Origin: Neoscytalidium dimidiatum
Taxonomy: Eukaryota; Ascomycota; Dothideomycetes; Botryosphaeriales; Botryosphaeriaceae
Reading direction: 5' to 3'
Length of the DNA stretch: 64,000 bases
Assembly: GCA_037367355.1 (NCBI GenBank)
Contig: CM074704.1
Coordinates: 992,001-1,056,000 of the forward strand
Positions within the stretch are counted from its first letter, which is position 1, and each line of letters starts with the position of its first letter. Shown one piece after another: positions 11,082 through 23,317 of the stretch. Position numbers and translations under genes: made by a program. The notes under the pieces were generated by a model. That model saw only the letters and a program-made list of their open reading frames with translations. It was not told where the DNA came from and ran no database searches.

Positions 11082-12511
11082 TGTTTCCTCCTGTCTTCCA
11101 AGCTCTTAATCTCCTGGTCAATATACAAACGACTCCCTAGACACGGCGTTGACTTTGGCCGTTTTGGGGGTCCGAGATGGAAAGCTCTGAGCGGACTTGA
11201 TATAACCCGGCGGCAGCAGGCAACCACAAATGCAAACTATTTAACGAATTTCCACGCAGGTCTCCTTTCGCTTGGGAGTATGCCCCAGTCCTGAGAGCCA
11301 AGGCCCGACACGCCGTGCGATCGGTGACCGGAAGGACTTGAGCGGGTAACGTGCGTGTGCGAAACGGGCGGCGGGCCGCTGAGCTCCTCTTCACATGTAC
11401 CTAGGCACGATGAAGCTGGCGCAGCTAGCCAGGCGTCAGCTCTTGTTCCCGGATTCGCGGGGTAAGCAGAGCCGCCAGCCGCAGCACCAATGACCAACAG
11501 GTTAGGTGCCGTCCGGCAGGCGTTCAATCTCTCGTTCCCACCTTTCGATTGCGGTAACGCCGACGGCTTGCTGGGCAACCCAGATTCCTCCGACGAATGG
11601 CGCGATGGCTATGTGTTGGGAACTGCTGAGGACGCACAGGTCGACAGGATTGTTGAGATGGAAGCAGGAGGTCGGCAGTCGGGCGAGCACGAACGAGGCT
11701 GATCTGATGGCTGTGCAGGAGGGTCTGCCAGGTACCCGCTCGCTACTTATTGTTGGCTGAGAACGAACGGACAGCTACGCGCGTAGCCGGACAGCGACAG
11801 GCAATGAGCATCGAGAAGACGGCCTTAGCTCAGGTCTGACACGCTGTAATGAATCGGGTCGACCCAACAGCTCGCGCCGACGCGCCACCGTGGGGACTGG
11901 CGCTCGCCGTCTGGGGAAGGCGCGGCGTTGTGCTCGGCCGCTCTCCTCCGCCGCACGTCCACACCCAACGACTCCATCGCACAGCTTTCTCCATCTGGCT
12001 TCGCCGACATGCCGCCCACCCACTGTTGCCTGTCGAGTCCCCCGCTGCCACTCTCTTTTATCGCCGCCAGAGCCTCTCCAATCGAACAGAGTGGCACCCT
12101 GAGCTTCTCGTCGCTGCGCCACCCTCCGTACGGCCGGATGTTGCATCCCATATCGTTCGAAGTCATGCGAATGCCCGAGGATGATCCCATCCTGGAATCA
12201 TGATTGCTATCAAAGCCTGCAGTGCTCTTTGCCACTCTGAATTGGCACACGCCCTCTGGTGAAGCGTTCCGCTCTGGACAAGATGCGCGCTCGTCCCTTC
12301 GCTCGGCATGGCGTTTAACACGCGGCGGGCATGTGAGAGAGGGGGCCATTCTGCCCTCTTGATATCTGGATGTTGCCTAGCGGGCTTCGCACTCGTAAAC
12401 GTTATTCGCACGACCCCGGACGCAGACATTGTTGATTTGAGAGTGGAGGACGCAAGCAAAAGACACCTACCACTGACTTAGCCATTCTCGCACCGCCCAG
12501 GAAACCGAAGG
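11082..12511. other. Intergenic region, no gene recognised
   Basis: This 1.4-kb GC-rich stretch has many overlapping short open frames on both strands (for example 11825-12349 minus and 11849-12184 plus). None shows a recognisable domain, and the overlap on both strands is typical of GC-rich non-coding DNA. Confidence 0.5.
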
Positions 12512-15260
12512 CTAGTAGATTGTTGCAGCCCCCTTATCGCGCAAAGCCGCATATCTTTCATATTCTTCGCTTCCCACGTCCCAAGAGCCTGCAAACCCTA
12601 GTCTTGTATAGCTCCCGGGTCTCCCGTCGATCGGCGCAAGCACCAGTAAGCAAAGCCTTCTGCGCATCTCATGGGATGACTGCGCGGACTGGGGCCCTGG
12701 TCCAGAACCGAGGCCAAGTTCTAGACACGTCACTGCTACTGACGCTCCCTCTTCTTTACCTTGACTGGCATCTGGATCCGGTCCGTCCATGTGGATTTTT
12801 CCTTTCACTCCGCCACAGTTCTCGAATGTGAACGAGTTCCAGCCAGGCGATGGCGTGATGGTGAAATGAGATAGAAACCCAGTTATCCGGATCCAACATC
12901 CTTCTCTAACGCGACCAAAAGGCAGACTACTGCAGTCTAACTCCACGTGGATATCATCCACATGTGCTGTGGGTTGAAACGTCTCGAGAGCGTAATCCCA
13001 GGATACCTGGCCGTAAGAGGAAGCCCACGAAAAGGACGGGCTCCTATAAGGTCGAGACTTTTCACGGGTTGTTTCCGAGGGACAGCCATCCTCAGTTGTG
13101 ATCGTAGCAGCCTCTGATTCAACAGTTCGCCACGTCAAAGCCCATTCAATCTCTTTTCGCCACATCCCCGCAACGTATGGGCAATCCAAAGCCGGCGCGG
13201 TGAAGCTAGCCAACCCCGCAATGGCCGGGAGCTTGTCTTCCTCGTATGTCAGGCGGCGTGTGGCATATCGCAGCTCAATAAGTTCAATGTACCAGGCTTT
13301 CAAGATCTCGAGCTGACGATCACGGAGGGTTTGCTTCGGTGTTTGTTGATCGTCCTCCTCTTGCCCTGGTCCCAGAACTTGAAGCAAGCTCTTCACTTCC
13401 GTGTGCGTTGGCCTTGTGTATCGCAGATTTATCGAGAAAATATCCTCTGCCTGGTAGCCCCGAGACGGACATTCCCAGATGAGCTGTTTACTGGTGTAAT
13501 GCAGCACACGCGGCGCCAGAATAGCCTCTTGTAGCGTCCACCCTCGCGTCACAAGCATCCTGTCCGGGTCATCGACGTCATCGCCTTCCGCAATTGCGAA
13601 CATCTCTTGAGGGCCCAGGTTGGACAGGACGTTGCGCTCATCGGAGACGTAGAGGGTTTGTACTTCCCCCTCGCCCTCCTGGGCCGGAACGCGTAGCAAT
13701 ACATGCTTTCCCATTGGCTCTTCGTCCTGCAGCACGCTCTTCGCGTTGAACAAGCCGCCATCGCTTGATTTGCCGCTATCCGCCGCCAAAGTTACGTAGC
13801 TCTGCGCGTATATAGCGCCCATTTGCGCCGATTCAACAGCCCAGTCGTTACTGTCGTCTTGGATGATACACAGCGAGTCGATCCAAATGTAGCGGACTCC
13901 TAACTCTCGAGCAGTCTGCACTGCATGCTTAAAGGTAAGCGGCAGCGAAGTGAATGGAATACGGTTGCATCGCTCCTGGAACGTAGCCCGCGTGGTGATA
14001 AAACGCCGGCCAGAAGTTCCCCAACGGTAGCTAAGAGCTATATACTAAGTTCGCGGACGAAATGAGATTGCGCGCTTTTGAGGACATATTGGGGGAAAAG
14101 ACTCCTTACCTTCGTAACATTGTGTTCTCTCCCGGTTTCCACCAGCTTTATATCGGGGCAGGGCTTCTCAAATGCCTCGACGTCTAGCAAACGACTGGCA
14201 GGGACCTTAGGGTAAGTGCCAGCAGCGGCCCGCGAGGAACAGCAGCCATGCTCTGCATCGCAAGCGGCGAGCCAGCGCCGTGCAGCCCCAAACGAAGCCA
14301 CCGATCCGGTATACGTCAGTCGTCTTCTTACAGGTATACCGTACCTCCTGGCCATCTCCTCTGCCCACACTACGTTAGCACGGCTGACGTCCCAACCCTA
14401 TACTATTACGTTTTCAACCGATATTTTCTTTTTAGAAAAAAAAAAAAAAGAGGACACTCACCGCATCCTTTCTCCTCCCCCAACCCCAAACCCTTATACC
14501 AAAACACCTCCCCGCCCCCCACACCATCCACCTCCTCCGCCCTCCCCACCAACCCCTTCCCGGCCCCCTCGAACACCTCCACCGCGTGCAGCCGCCCCGG
14601 CCGCACCAGCCGCGCCAGCCGCTCCCTCACCGCCTCCGGCACGCGGACGTCGAGCCCCGGGAAGCGGACCATGGGGTACAGGCGGCCGTCCGCGACGCCG
14701 ATCCACACGCCCCAGTCGGTCAGCGCGGCGCAGAGGGGGCAGCCGCCGCGCGTGGCGGAGCGCTCGACGGCGCGCCAGGTGGGGTGGAAGGGGTGGCCGG
14801 TGGGGGAGGTCAGGGAGGAGAGGGTGAGGGTCACGCAGTGGTGGCAGAGGCGGGCGGGGTCGATGATGGGGTCGGAAGAGGTTTCGTCCTCGTCGTTGTC
14901 ATTGTCGTTGTCGTTGCCGTCGTCGTCGTCATCGTACTCCTCCTCTCCCTCGGCTGCGCTGTTGATGGGGGTCTCGTTGGACTTTCTTGCAGCGGGCGGG
15001 CCGGCACTAGTGGATATTGGTTCTTCGGAGTGATGGTCTGAAGTGTCTTTCACGTGTGGGGAGGAGGGAGTGGAGGCAGGGCCCTGCAGTAGTTCCGCAT
15101 GCTCGCTATCATTTTGTTCGTGTTGAAGCACAGGTGCATAATTCGATAGCTTCGGGCGCTGGTGGGGAGCGCCCCGCCACAAGGACGAAAGGAAAGAATA
15201 GACAAACCGAGAGACTCTGGCGAACAAAAGTGAAGCATAAAATAAGGAAAACAAGAACAT
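12512..15260 (-). CDS. HET-domain protein (heterokaryon incompatibility type)
   Basis: Exons 15260-14462, 14360-14110 and 14044-12512, 860 aa. The HET domain occupies about residues 351-500: YIALSYRWG at the start, then LPLTFKHAVQTARELGVRYI, IWIDSLCIIQDD and MGAIYAQSYVTLAA, the conserved HET blocks. HET domains trigger growth arrest or cell death after recognition of non-self in filamentous ascomycetes; most paralogs have no assigned partner. Upstream lie a hydrophobic N-terminus (FLFSLFYASLLFARVSRFVY, a possible membrane anchor), a Asp/Asn-rich acidic tract (about 107-128) and paired Cys at 139/142 and 174/177, the zinc-like pattern common before HET domains. The frame stays open from the acceptor at 14045 through a codon-perfect HET block, so exon 3 begins well before its first possible initiator. 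No NACHT or WD40 module follows; the C-terminal part is unrecognised. Confidence 0.88.
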
Positions 15261-16501
15261 TGCAGGGAATGACGAGGAAATGGATGAAATACTGTTCTAT
15301 GGATGCAACAGAGTGCCATCCTGGTCGCGGAGGACTTCAAATACAAAGGCTGAATCTTCGCCGCAGAACCGCGCCGCAATCCAGGAGTGGAGCTGGCGGT
15401 TGCGTGCCGCGCTGATCCCCCAGTCCTAGCGACCGCTCAGCTTTCGATATCGCATATGTACAGGGATGTAGCCGCCGACGAGTGCAGCACAGTCACAAGA
15501 GCTTATGATCCAGAGTCGGAGCGTCTATCCAGATGTAGACGGGCTGAGAGTGTACTTAAAACTCCCTGGACAGACGGTAGAAAGCATTGAGGCATGAATA
15601 GATCCAATCAAGGAATCAGCGAAGATACTTTTTGCACCATCTTGCTGCTGCTGCACAAATTCTCCGTGCGTGAAACCTGATACATGTACGTGTAAGCGAG
15701 CAAGCGGTTAGTGCGACCATCTTCGAGAAGAGAAGGGGAAGAAAAAGGGAAAGGAAATGCCCGTCCCGAAGCGATCCGAGCCGAACCGCGCGTGTGCGTT
15801 GGTTTATCCATATTATTTGTTTGGCTACTGGCGTGATGCCGTCTGTCAGCGAAATGGCAAAGCAGGCTACCCCCCCGTTTACTGCGCCGCACGAAGAGAA
15901 GCGCCGGGCATGCCACCCTGCCACACACATCCCGACATACATATCATGCGGTGGTTCCACAAGCCATGTGTCATTCGCACCCTAAGCGCCGGGCCGGTTC
16001 CTCCCCAACAAAAAAAAAAAAAAAAAACCAGAAGGCACGAAAACGTGTCCACGCTGAAAACGCCCAGGAGAAGTGAGGAAAACTGAGGAGCGTCATGTAC
16101 TTTTCGCTTTTACGTCGAGGAATTACCCTCCAAACTGGATGTCCTAGTTCAACATCCTCAGCGCTTGAGAATATGTAGCTATGAGGTCTAAATATTGTAC
16201 CCCAGGACACCCGCCTTACAGTGCAGCCAGCCCTAAGGCGATTAAATATCCAGGAACCCGCTGAAGCACGGTAGATGGACATGAATCCCGAGTGGCCATC
16301 CAGACACATCCCGGTCGTGTTCCGGGCGCGGGTCTTCTGCCTTACTGTCGAACTGAGCTTAGCTGTCACAGGCTCGGACCCTGCCGCCGTGACGCGCATC
16401 GGATGGTCAGGATGATGAGTCGACATGCCAGGCAGCTCGAACAGTCTAGGGCGATTCCCTGTAGAGCCAATCTGAGAAATGCCGTGTCTTCAGTGTGTCT
16501 C
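15261..16501. other. Intergenic region, no gene recognised
   Basis: This 1.2-kb region lies upstream of the HET gene and downstream of the PP2C gene. A run of 17 A residues lies at about 16010-16026. No gene is seen. Confidence 0.5.
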
Positions 16502-17929
16502 TCAGGTTTTCCTGCGCTTGCAAATGGCGGCGACCACGCTGATGTCGTCCAGTTTACCTGTACAGAAGCTTTAGCTCAATGGCACGATGGTCGGCGCATT
16601 TTTTCACCGCCGACTTACCTCCTTCAATGGACAGTCCTTCATCTACAGCCTTTTCCATATATGGGCTCTCAGCGAAAGGGTCCTCCGCGATAGTCCGCGC
16701 GGCCTTAACCAGCTCCTGAGCCACGTACTGCATCCCGTCCGCATACGACTTCTCGTTCTTGCGCTCGCCGTCCCAAAAGTCTGCCTCGCCGTTCTCCCAC
16801 TTGTGCATGCTGTCGACGACGTTGTCCAAAACCTCGTGCTCCCACAGATTGTCGACGACGCCGTCCGACATGGCGAGCACGACGTCATCCTCCTCGATCT
16901 GCACGCGGTCCATCACGGCGTTCTCGCGCGGCGTATCCGGGCTGTTGGTCCCCAGCTGGCGCGGGCAGTCGAACCAGTGCCACTGCTCGGTGGTCTTGTA
17001 TATGATCTCGCGGTCCCGCGGGCGCAGCACGAGCACCTGCGAGTCGCCGAGCTGCGTCACGTACAGGACGGGCCGCGGCCCGGAATCGCCGTTCGGGTCG
17101 GCGCCCAGCAGCGCGCTGCACGCCGTCGTCGTGCCGAACCACTCGTTGGGGTCCGACGTCGCCAGCTTCGTCTGCTCGAACGCGTTGTGCAGGTACTCGA
17201 CCGGGTCGGGCTCCCGGCCGCCGCCGTAGGCGTCCCTCTCGGCCTCGAGGGCCCAGAAATGCAGGATCAGCCGCGACCATAGTCTACACTCGGGGGCCCG
17301 AAATCGCTTTCATTAGCCTTTCACTTTCCCTGATGCTCAAAACTGAATGGTGGCTGTTGGAGCTCTGCTTACGCAGCGTGGCCCCTCTCCCTCGCGGCCC
17401 AGGCACCCACGCCGTCGTTGGCGCCGATGAAGTTGTCGCTGACCAGCACGGCGTCGTCGCCGTTGGTGATGCCCCGGATCATCTCGCCGTTGACGTAGCT
17501 GCGCCGGTCGCGGCTGCGGTTGTGCGTGCTCAGCGGGTCGGAGAACGACCCGGACGGGTACGACAGGAAGGGCGGCGGGAACGGGCGCGACGGGCGCTTC
17601 GCGTATAGGGCGTACCCGGCCTCGAAGTAGAACGGCGACTTGGAGCGCGCGCGCGCGGCCGCAGCTTCATCGGGTACCGGCGTCGTCGTGCCCGAGCCCG
17701 TCTTCGGTTCGCGAGCGGCGGAGTGTGCAAAGGCGCGGCGCTGCTGCTGCTGCTGCGGCTGCGGCTGCGGCTGCCATGGCGAGCGGTGCGAGTGGAGGAC
17801 GAGGGTGGGGACGAATGGTGGTGATGGTGGTGCCGACTGCGGCGCGGGCGAGGGACAACGGCGAAAGAGGATGAGCTGGTGGGTCTGCTGGGCGGCGCGG
17901 TAGGACAGTCTCCAGCTCCAGGTCGGCAT
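16502..17929 (-). CDS. Divergent PP2C-type Ser/Thr phosphatase, PPTC7-like, mitochondrial-looking leader
   Basis: Exons 17929-17373, 17283-16619 and 16557-16502, 425 aa from the Met at 17929; an upstream in-frame Met at 18037 would add 36 residues. The chosen start gives a presequence-like N-terminus (MPTWSWRLSYRAAQQTHQ) followed by a Gln-rich and Arg-rich stretch. Metal-site aspartates of the PP2C fold are all present: NDGVGAW, LGDSQVLVL, SDGVVDNLW and, across the last intron, GGKLDDISVVAA. The first motif reads A-N-D-G-V-G where PTC7 proteins usually have A-D-G-V-G-G, so this is a divergent branch. The last intron (GTAAGT to TGTACAG) was chosen because reading through it destroys the KLDDIS motif. 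A second, more typical PTC7 homolog lies at 51997-53319. Likely role: mitochondrial matrix dephosphorylation, by family analogy. Confidence 0.85.
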
Positions 17930-18374
17930 CACAGTTGCGCTATCGGGGTGGATTTGCTTGGTGTTGAGGGCTGCAAGCTGGAGGGACGCTGCGCCGCTCT
18001 TTGCGCGCCGGGGAGCGGGTGAGATTCCGTCACTCACTTATCGCTCCGGCTCCGCTCAACATTTCGCGATGCCTGTCTTTCGGCCGGCGCGCACTGGGCC
18101 CATGCCGCCACGTGATTCTGAAGCCTATGGGGAAGTCCGCATTAATTGTGGTGCTAGAAATTGCCTGACCAGAGCGACGTCGGACCCCAGCGAAACACGC
18201 ACGGTGCGCCGTTTACAAACCCTGCCCCGCCTAGGTCCAATGTTTCGCAGCTCAACGCTGCCGGCCTTGCACAGCAGCCTCACTGTAGTCGTACACAGCC
18301 ACAGGCCATTGCTCATGGCACTTCTATTCTGGGTATCTTAGCTGTCTACTGCTCATGCATAGATTCCTCCCCCG
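17930..18374. other. Promoter region of the PP2C gene
   Basis: This 445-bp spacer lies between two tandem minus-strand genes. It includes the possible 36-codon N-terminal extension of the phosphatase (to 18037). No other gene is seen. Confidence 0.5.
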
Positions 18375-21338
18375 CTAAAACCCACGCCCTGACCTGGGAG
18401 TCATTGGTCTCCTCACAGCGCCTTGCGTAGCAATCCTTCTAACCGCTGTCGTGGGTTTCCTGACGGCCGTCTTTGCCTTCTGTTCATTAGCTACTCTCTG
18501 CGCCTCCCTTTCCTTGTCCTCTGCCATTTTAGCTTCAAGCTCAGCCTTCTTATTGAACTCAATCTCCGTGACGCGCTTGTCGCGGGCCGAGTACCCCTTC
18601 TCCTTAATTGAATAGAACACCCCGCCGAGATCTGCGAGCCAGTGCGGATCGACTGCCGTCACATACGACATGTACTCCTTCGACGTGAGGATGAGTTCAT
18701 GGTACACGACGTAATCCGGCAGGATACCGAGCCCATGGAGCGCACTTGTTGGGTGAAGCTGCACTGTGACACTGGTTCGGAGGTTGATGTATTCTCCAAT
18801 ACCCTTGACTTGCGCCGCTTGGTGGTAGTATCCAGAGCAGATGCATTTGCGAATAATATCCCAATCCGTGCCGCAGCTGGTCAGCGTCATCTTCTGCTGC
18901 TTCATGATGTCTTCCAGCTGCTCCCGGATCTCTTTCGCACGCCGCAACGCCTTGGGATGCAGGAAGTGCTTGATGCACCAGCCATCTGAATACCGGTTGG
19001 CCCTCCATTGCGTGTAGACGTGGAGAAGAGTAAGGTGATCCGATTCAGGCACGCAGAACTTCTCACGCGCAGCATCCGCTTCTTCCAATCGTTCTTTAGG
19101 CCGATAAAAGACATTCGGTACTGATAACATTGACACGATTGTGAGCATTTCTTCGCTGCAGCCGTACTCATTCGACGTGATGATAAGCTTTGCTAATGGT
19201 GGATCCATGGGAAAGGCAGTCATCATCTTGCCGAGTGGGGTCAGCTCGCCAAGATTGTCCAGAGCTCCGAGAGCCCATAAATCAAAAAGCGATGTTGAGA
19301 TTGTTTCTTGCGGAGGCGGATCCATGAAGTCAAAGTCCAACAGGTCCTTGACACCCAGAGACTTGAGAAGTAGTACTGTGTTTGCTAAGTTCGTCCGTTG
19401 AATCTCGGGAATGGTTTGCATGTAGAACTCTTCCTTGAAAGCCCGCTCTGTGTATAGATGAAAACATTTTCCAGGCCCTGTACGGCCAGCTCGACCTGCT
19501 CGTTGAGATGCATTGGCCTGTGAAATTGGAGTAATCTGCAGCGTGTCCATACCCATACGTGGGTTATACACCTTCAGTTTTGAGAAGCCGGAATCAACCA
19601 CATACATGATGCCGTCGACAGTCAAGCTAGTTTCGGCGATGTTGGTGGCGACAATGACCTTGCGGACTCCGGGCGGAGCTTTTTCAAAAATTCTGGCTTG
19701 CAAATCTGCTGGCATCTGACTGTAAATGGGCAAAATACTGAGCTTCGGAGGATCAACAAGCTGCTTCAGTCTTTCATCAACAAGCTCGCAAGTGCACTCA
19801 ATATCTTCCTGCCCTGTCATGAAGACCAGGATGTCCCCGGGCCCCTGCGAGACATGAATGGCAAGCACTTGTCTTACGGCGCTGTCGACGTAATCTTCGC
19901 AGGGCGAACGAGAGAATTGAATGTCGACAGGAAAGGTCCTACCAGGAATGAAAAATTCAGGCGCACCTCCGTAAAATCGGGAGAACCTCTCCGCGTTCAT
20001 GGTCGCAGACGTGACAATCAGTTTTAGATCCTTGCGTCGCGCCAGGACTTTCTTGATCAACCCCATAAGAACATCCGTATTCAGGGCTCTCTCGTGGGCT
20101 TCATCCATGATGATGACAGAGTATTTATCGAGGTCGGGTTGAACCAGAGATTCGCGGAGCAAGACACCGTCTGTCATGTACTTGATGACCGTCTCGTTGC
20201 TGGTACAATCTTCGAAACGAATGGCGTATCCAACAAGGCCGCCAAGCTTGACTTCCATCTCTTCACTAACACGCTTCGCCACACTCATCGCTGCGACGCG
20301 TCTTGGTTGAGTGCAGCCGATCATGCCCAATGCGCCGTAACCATCCTCGTAGAGAAACTGTGTCAACTGGGTGGTCTTACCGGAGCCTGTCTGGCCAACA
20401 ACGATAATCACTTGGTTATCGCGAATGACACGAAGAAGTTCTTCGCGAACAGCAAAAGCCGGTAAATACTCCCGCTGTTCGCGAAGTGTTTTGCTCTTAC
20501 TAAAGGCACTTTGGCCCTCGCTCTTCTTCAGATGATCGGCAAATTGGCTGCCCCCTTTCTTCTCCGGCTCCTCAGGCTGGCCAGGAACGACTGGTGCCGC
20601 ACTGTCACCATCGTCGTCTTTGACGCCCATGATGTTTCCTAAAGCCGTGCCCGCCATATTCGTGGATTCTTTCGCCTGTTGCTGCCTTTCTCTCTGCTGT
20701 CTTCTCTCGCGCACAACTTTGCTCCCTTTCCGGCTAAAGACCGCCATATCGCTCTGGGGATCCTTTACGGCAGATACTGGATCGAGCTGCTTAGTAAACA
20801 CCTTTTGGCCGTCCAGGAAGGGAGGCTTTAGATCGTGGACAAGCAGGTGAATGCGGGTCCCCTCGTCATCATCCTCGAAATCGCCGCTGAAGTCGCGTCG
20901 TTGGGCAACGCCCGAAGTGAGCATTCTGTTCGTCTCCCAAGCGTCGACTTCCTTCTGTTTCTGCATCTGACGCGCAGTCAGGCGCTTGTTGATCTTCTTC
21001 TCCGCCATGGCTGCCTCCCGCTGCTGGTCCAGCCACGTGCTGTCTTCGCCAAAGGGGTTGTGCGTTTCGTCCCCAAGACTATAGCCTCCATACTCTTCAC
21101 CCCCATACCAGTCCCGATCCAGAGCCATAACAGCTTCCTCGTCAATTTGGGGCTCAGGTCCGTCAAATTCCTGCTGACGCGGTGTAGAGCCGTGGCCAGA
21201 TGTTCTGGGGGTTTCTGGGCGCGAGGAATCGCGGAATCGAGGTGTCTGGTGCGGCCGCGACGGACGCTCAGTGGAAGGGCGTGAGTGGTAGGAATCGAGC
21301 TTGCGCCTCTTCGGCACAACCTGAAATTCGTCATCCAT
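18375..21338 (-). CDS. PRP16: DEAH-box pre-mRNA-splicing ATP-dependent RNA helicase PRP16
   Basis: Spliceosomal helicase (DHX38 in animals) that remodels the spliceosome after the first catalytic step and proofreads splicing. Single exon, 987 aa. The N-terminal region has the family-specific stretches [20 protein letters not shown] and a basic coiled segment ([19 protein letters not shown]). Helicase motif I is [10 protein letters not shown] at about residue 315, motif II is [12 protein letters not shown] at about 410, motif III is SATM, and motif VI contains [20 protein letters not shown]. The winged-helix, ratchet and OB-fold segments follow ([19 protein letters not shown]). The absence of introns is notable in this intron-rich neighbourhood. 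It is divergent from PWP1 with 264 bp between start codons. Confidence 0.95.
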   Translation of the reverse strand: MDDEFQVVPKRRKLDSYHSRPSTERPSRPHQTPRFRDSSRPETPRTSGHGSTPRQQEFDGPEPQIDEEAVMALDRDWYGGEEYGGYSLGDETHNPFGEDSTWLDQQREAAMAEKKINKRLTARQMQKQKEVDAWETNRMLTSGVAQRRDFSGDFEDDDEGTRIHLLVHDLKPPFLDGQKVFTKQLDPVSAVKDPQSDMAVFSRKGSKVVRERRQQRERQQQAKESTNMAGTALGNIMGVKDDDGDSAAPVVPGQPEEPEKKGGSQFADHLKKSEGQSAFSKSKTLREQREYLPAFAVREELLRVIRDNQVIIVVGQTGSGKTTQLTQFLYEDGYGALGMIGCTQPRRVAAMSVAKRVSEEMEVKLGGLVGYAIRFEDCTSNETVIKYMTDGVLLRESLVQPDLDKYSVIIMDEAHERALNTDVLMGLIKKVLARRKDLKLIVTSATMNAERFSRFYGGAPEFFIPGRTFPVDIQFSRSPCEDYVDSAVRQVLAIHVSQGPGDILVFMTGQEDIECTCELVDERLKQLVDPPKLSILPIYSQMPADLQARIFEKAPPGVRKVIVATNIAETSLTVDGIMYVVDSGFSKLKVYNPRMGMDTLQITPISQANASQRAGRAGRTGPGKCFHLYTERAFKEEFYMQTIPEIQRTNLANTVLLLKSLGVKDLLDFDFMDPPPQETISTSLFDLWALGALDNLGELTPLGKMMTAFPMDPPLAKLIITSNEYGCSEEMLTIVSMLSVPNVFYRPKERLEEADAAREKFCVPESDHLTLLHVYTQWRANRYSDGWCIKHFLHPKALRRAKEIREQLEDIMKQQKMTLTSCGTDWDIIRKCICSGYYHQAAQVKGIGEYINLRTSVTVQLHPTSALHGLGILPDYVVYHELILTSKEYMSYVTAVDPHWLADLGGVFYSIKEKGYSARDKRVTEIEFNKKAELEAKMAEDKEREAQRVANEQKAKTAVRKPTTAVRRIATQGAVRRPMTPRSGRGF

Positions 21339-21602
21339 TTTGAATGAAGTTGCGGGTCAGACGAGGCTCGGGTGAATTTTCGGGACCCTGCGTGTTGCGC
21401 TGTGGTGTAGGTGATCCTTGGGTTATTGCCGCCGCGGAGGTTTACGCGGCGAAAGAGCGCGGCCGGAAATGCCAAGACTGCGGAAAAGTGTTGGCCCGAG
21501 CGCGCCCGCTCGCAACTTTTTTGGAGGGTCCAGTTTGCTGTGATCAAAAAAAAGTTGCTGCTCCTTCCCATGCTGCCTCTCCAAGACGCATTCGACATGT
21601 CT
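21339..21602. promoter_or_regulatory. Short divergent promoter shared by PRP16 and PWP1
   Basis: Only 264 bp separate the two start codons. The stretch is GC rich with no clear TATA box. It must hold both core promoters and both 5' leaders, so the two RNA/ribosome biogenesis genes are likely co-regulated; this is an inference from spacing alone. Confidence 0.55.
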
Positions 21603-23317
21603 ATGATCACCGCGACCACATGGGTGCCGCGCGGTTTCGCGGCTCCCTTCCCCCAGAAATATGTCTTCGACGAGGACGAATTCGAGCGCATATCCCAGCT
21701 GGCCCGCCTGCAGTTGAATGATGCGAAGGAGGATTTGGATGGAGCCAAGAATGGCAGCAAGAGCGATGATGAGGAAGAAGAGCCCAAGTCGAATGCTGCC
21801 GCTATTTCGGCTGTGAAGGACGACATGTACGTTTGACTTGAAGTCATTGAACCATGTACTGTCTAACGGTATAATTACAGCGAAATCGACGACGACTTGA
21901 AAGAGTACGACCTTGAGCATTACGACGATGACGATGGGGCTGTTGACAAGGATGGCCAGCCTCTTGGCATCTTTGGCAATGTCAAGTCTCTGGTTTATCA
22001 CGAGAATAACGAAGACGACCCGTACATCACCATGCCTGACAACGTCGACGACGATGTGGAGAGGGAGGAACTGCAAATTCTCGATACCGACAACCTTGTC
22101 CTGGCTGCAAGGATAGAGGATGAGATGGCACATCTGGAAGTATATGTCTACGAGGACGAAGCGGACAATCTCTATGTGCACCACGACATAATGCTACCGG
22201 CCATCCCTCTCACCGTGGAGTGGTTGAACACACCAGTAGGTAAGGGTCCAATCGAGGAAGATTCAAGAGGGAGTTTCGTTGCCGTGGGCACTATGGACCC
22301 GGACATTGAGATCTGGGATCTTGACATTGTGGACTGCATGTACCCGAACGCCATTCTGGGACAAGGCGCCGAGGACATGCCCAACGGCGACAAGCCTAAG
22401 AAGAAGAAAAAGAAGAAGTCCAAGAAGGCCAACGACAACTACCATGTTGACGCTGTCCTCTCACTTGCCGCAAACCGCACCCATCGTAACCTGCTTGCTT
22501 CGTCTTCTGCGGACAAGACGGTCAAGCTCTGGGATCTCAACACAACCAAGTGCGCGAAGTCGTACACTTACCATACAGACAAAGTCTGTTCTTTGGCATG
22601 GCATCCCCGGGAGACCACTGTGCTTTTGAGCGGAAGCTATGATAGAACAGTTGTCGCCGCAGACATGCGGGCACCGGAAGCTAAAGCCCCTAGATGGGGC
22701 GTAGAAAGTGACGTCGAGCAAGTCAGATGGGACCCTCATGATCCCAACTTCTTCTACGTAAGGCTTGATGTCACAGGATTAGGAATTTCGCTAACTTGCG
22801 GTAGGTCTCAACTGAGAATGGTGTCATCCACTACCACGACGCTCGCCTGGCTCCCTCAGATCCGTCGCAGACAAAGCCAATCTGGACCCTTCAGGCACAC
22901 GACGAATCGATCTCGTCTTTCGACATCAACCCGGTCATACCAGGCTTCATCGCGACCGGTTCGACCGACAAGGAAGTCAAGCTGTGGAACGTCCAAGCTA
23001 CCGGCCCGAGCATGGTGGTATCGAGGAACCTTGGAGTTGGTAAAGTGTTCTCTACGTCTTTTGCGCCCGACAAGGAAGTCGGTTTCAGGTTGGCCGTGGC
23101 AGGGAGCAAAGGCTCCGTCCAGATCTGGGACACCTCAACCAACGCAGCGGTGCGACGCGCCTTTGCAAACAGGGTGGCGCCGGTTGAGGGCGAAGTAAAG
23201 GAAAGGCTTGTTGGCGTACAGGAGTCGGACAGCGAGTCTGACAGCGGCGAGGATGAGGAGGGTAATGGCAGCGATGCGGGGCCAGACGGGTGGGAATCGA
23301 TGGACGAAGAGGAGTAA
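21603..23317 (+). CDS. PWP1: Periodic tryptophan protein 1 homolog, WD40 ribosome-biogenesis factor
   Basis: Nucleolar WD40 protein needed for pre-rRNA processing and 60S assembly. Exons 21603-21826, 21881-22757 and 22805-23317, 537 aa. The N-terminus MITATTWVPRGFAAPFPQKY is the conserved PWP1 signature; I chose this Met over one two codons earlier (21597). An acidic segment (SDDEEEEPKSN) follows, then SLVYHENNEDDPYITMPDN and LEVYVYEDEADNLYVHHD, both typical. WD repeats run from about residue 160 to 470, with a lysine run in a loop (PKKKKKKKSKKAND) and repeat ends such as VKLWDLN, VKLWNVQ and VQIWDTS. The C-terminus is acidic and serine rich. The short introns (54 and 47 bp) are at the small end for the window. 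Confidence 0.95.

Noticed and set aside
11775..12349. Overlapping open frames of 70-174 codons on both strands
   Set aside because: High GC makes several frames open at once; none shows a domain, splice-consistent extension or low-complexity bias expected of a real gene.
14494..15041. Long frames antisense to the HET gene
   Set aside because: They mirror exon 1 of the HET gene; the sense frame has the Cys pairs and joins in phase to the HET domain.
16560..16600. tRNA-like start (TTTAGCTCAATGGC) on the plus strand
   Set aside because: No acceptor-stem pairing or T-loop follows, and the stretch lies within the last intron of the PP2C gene.
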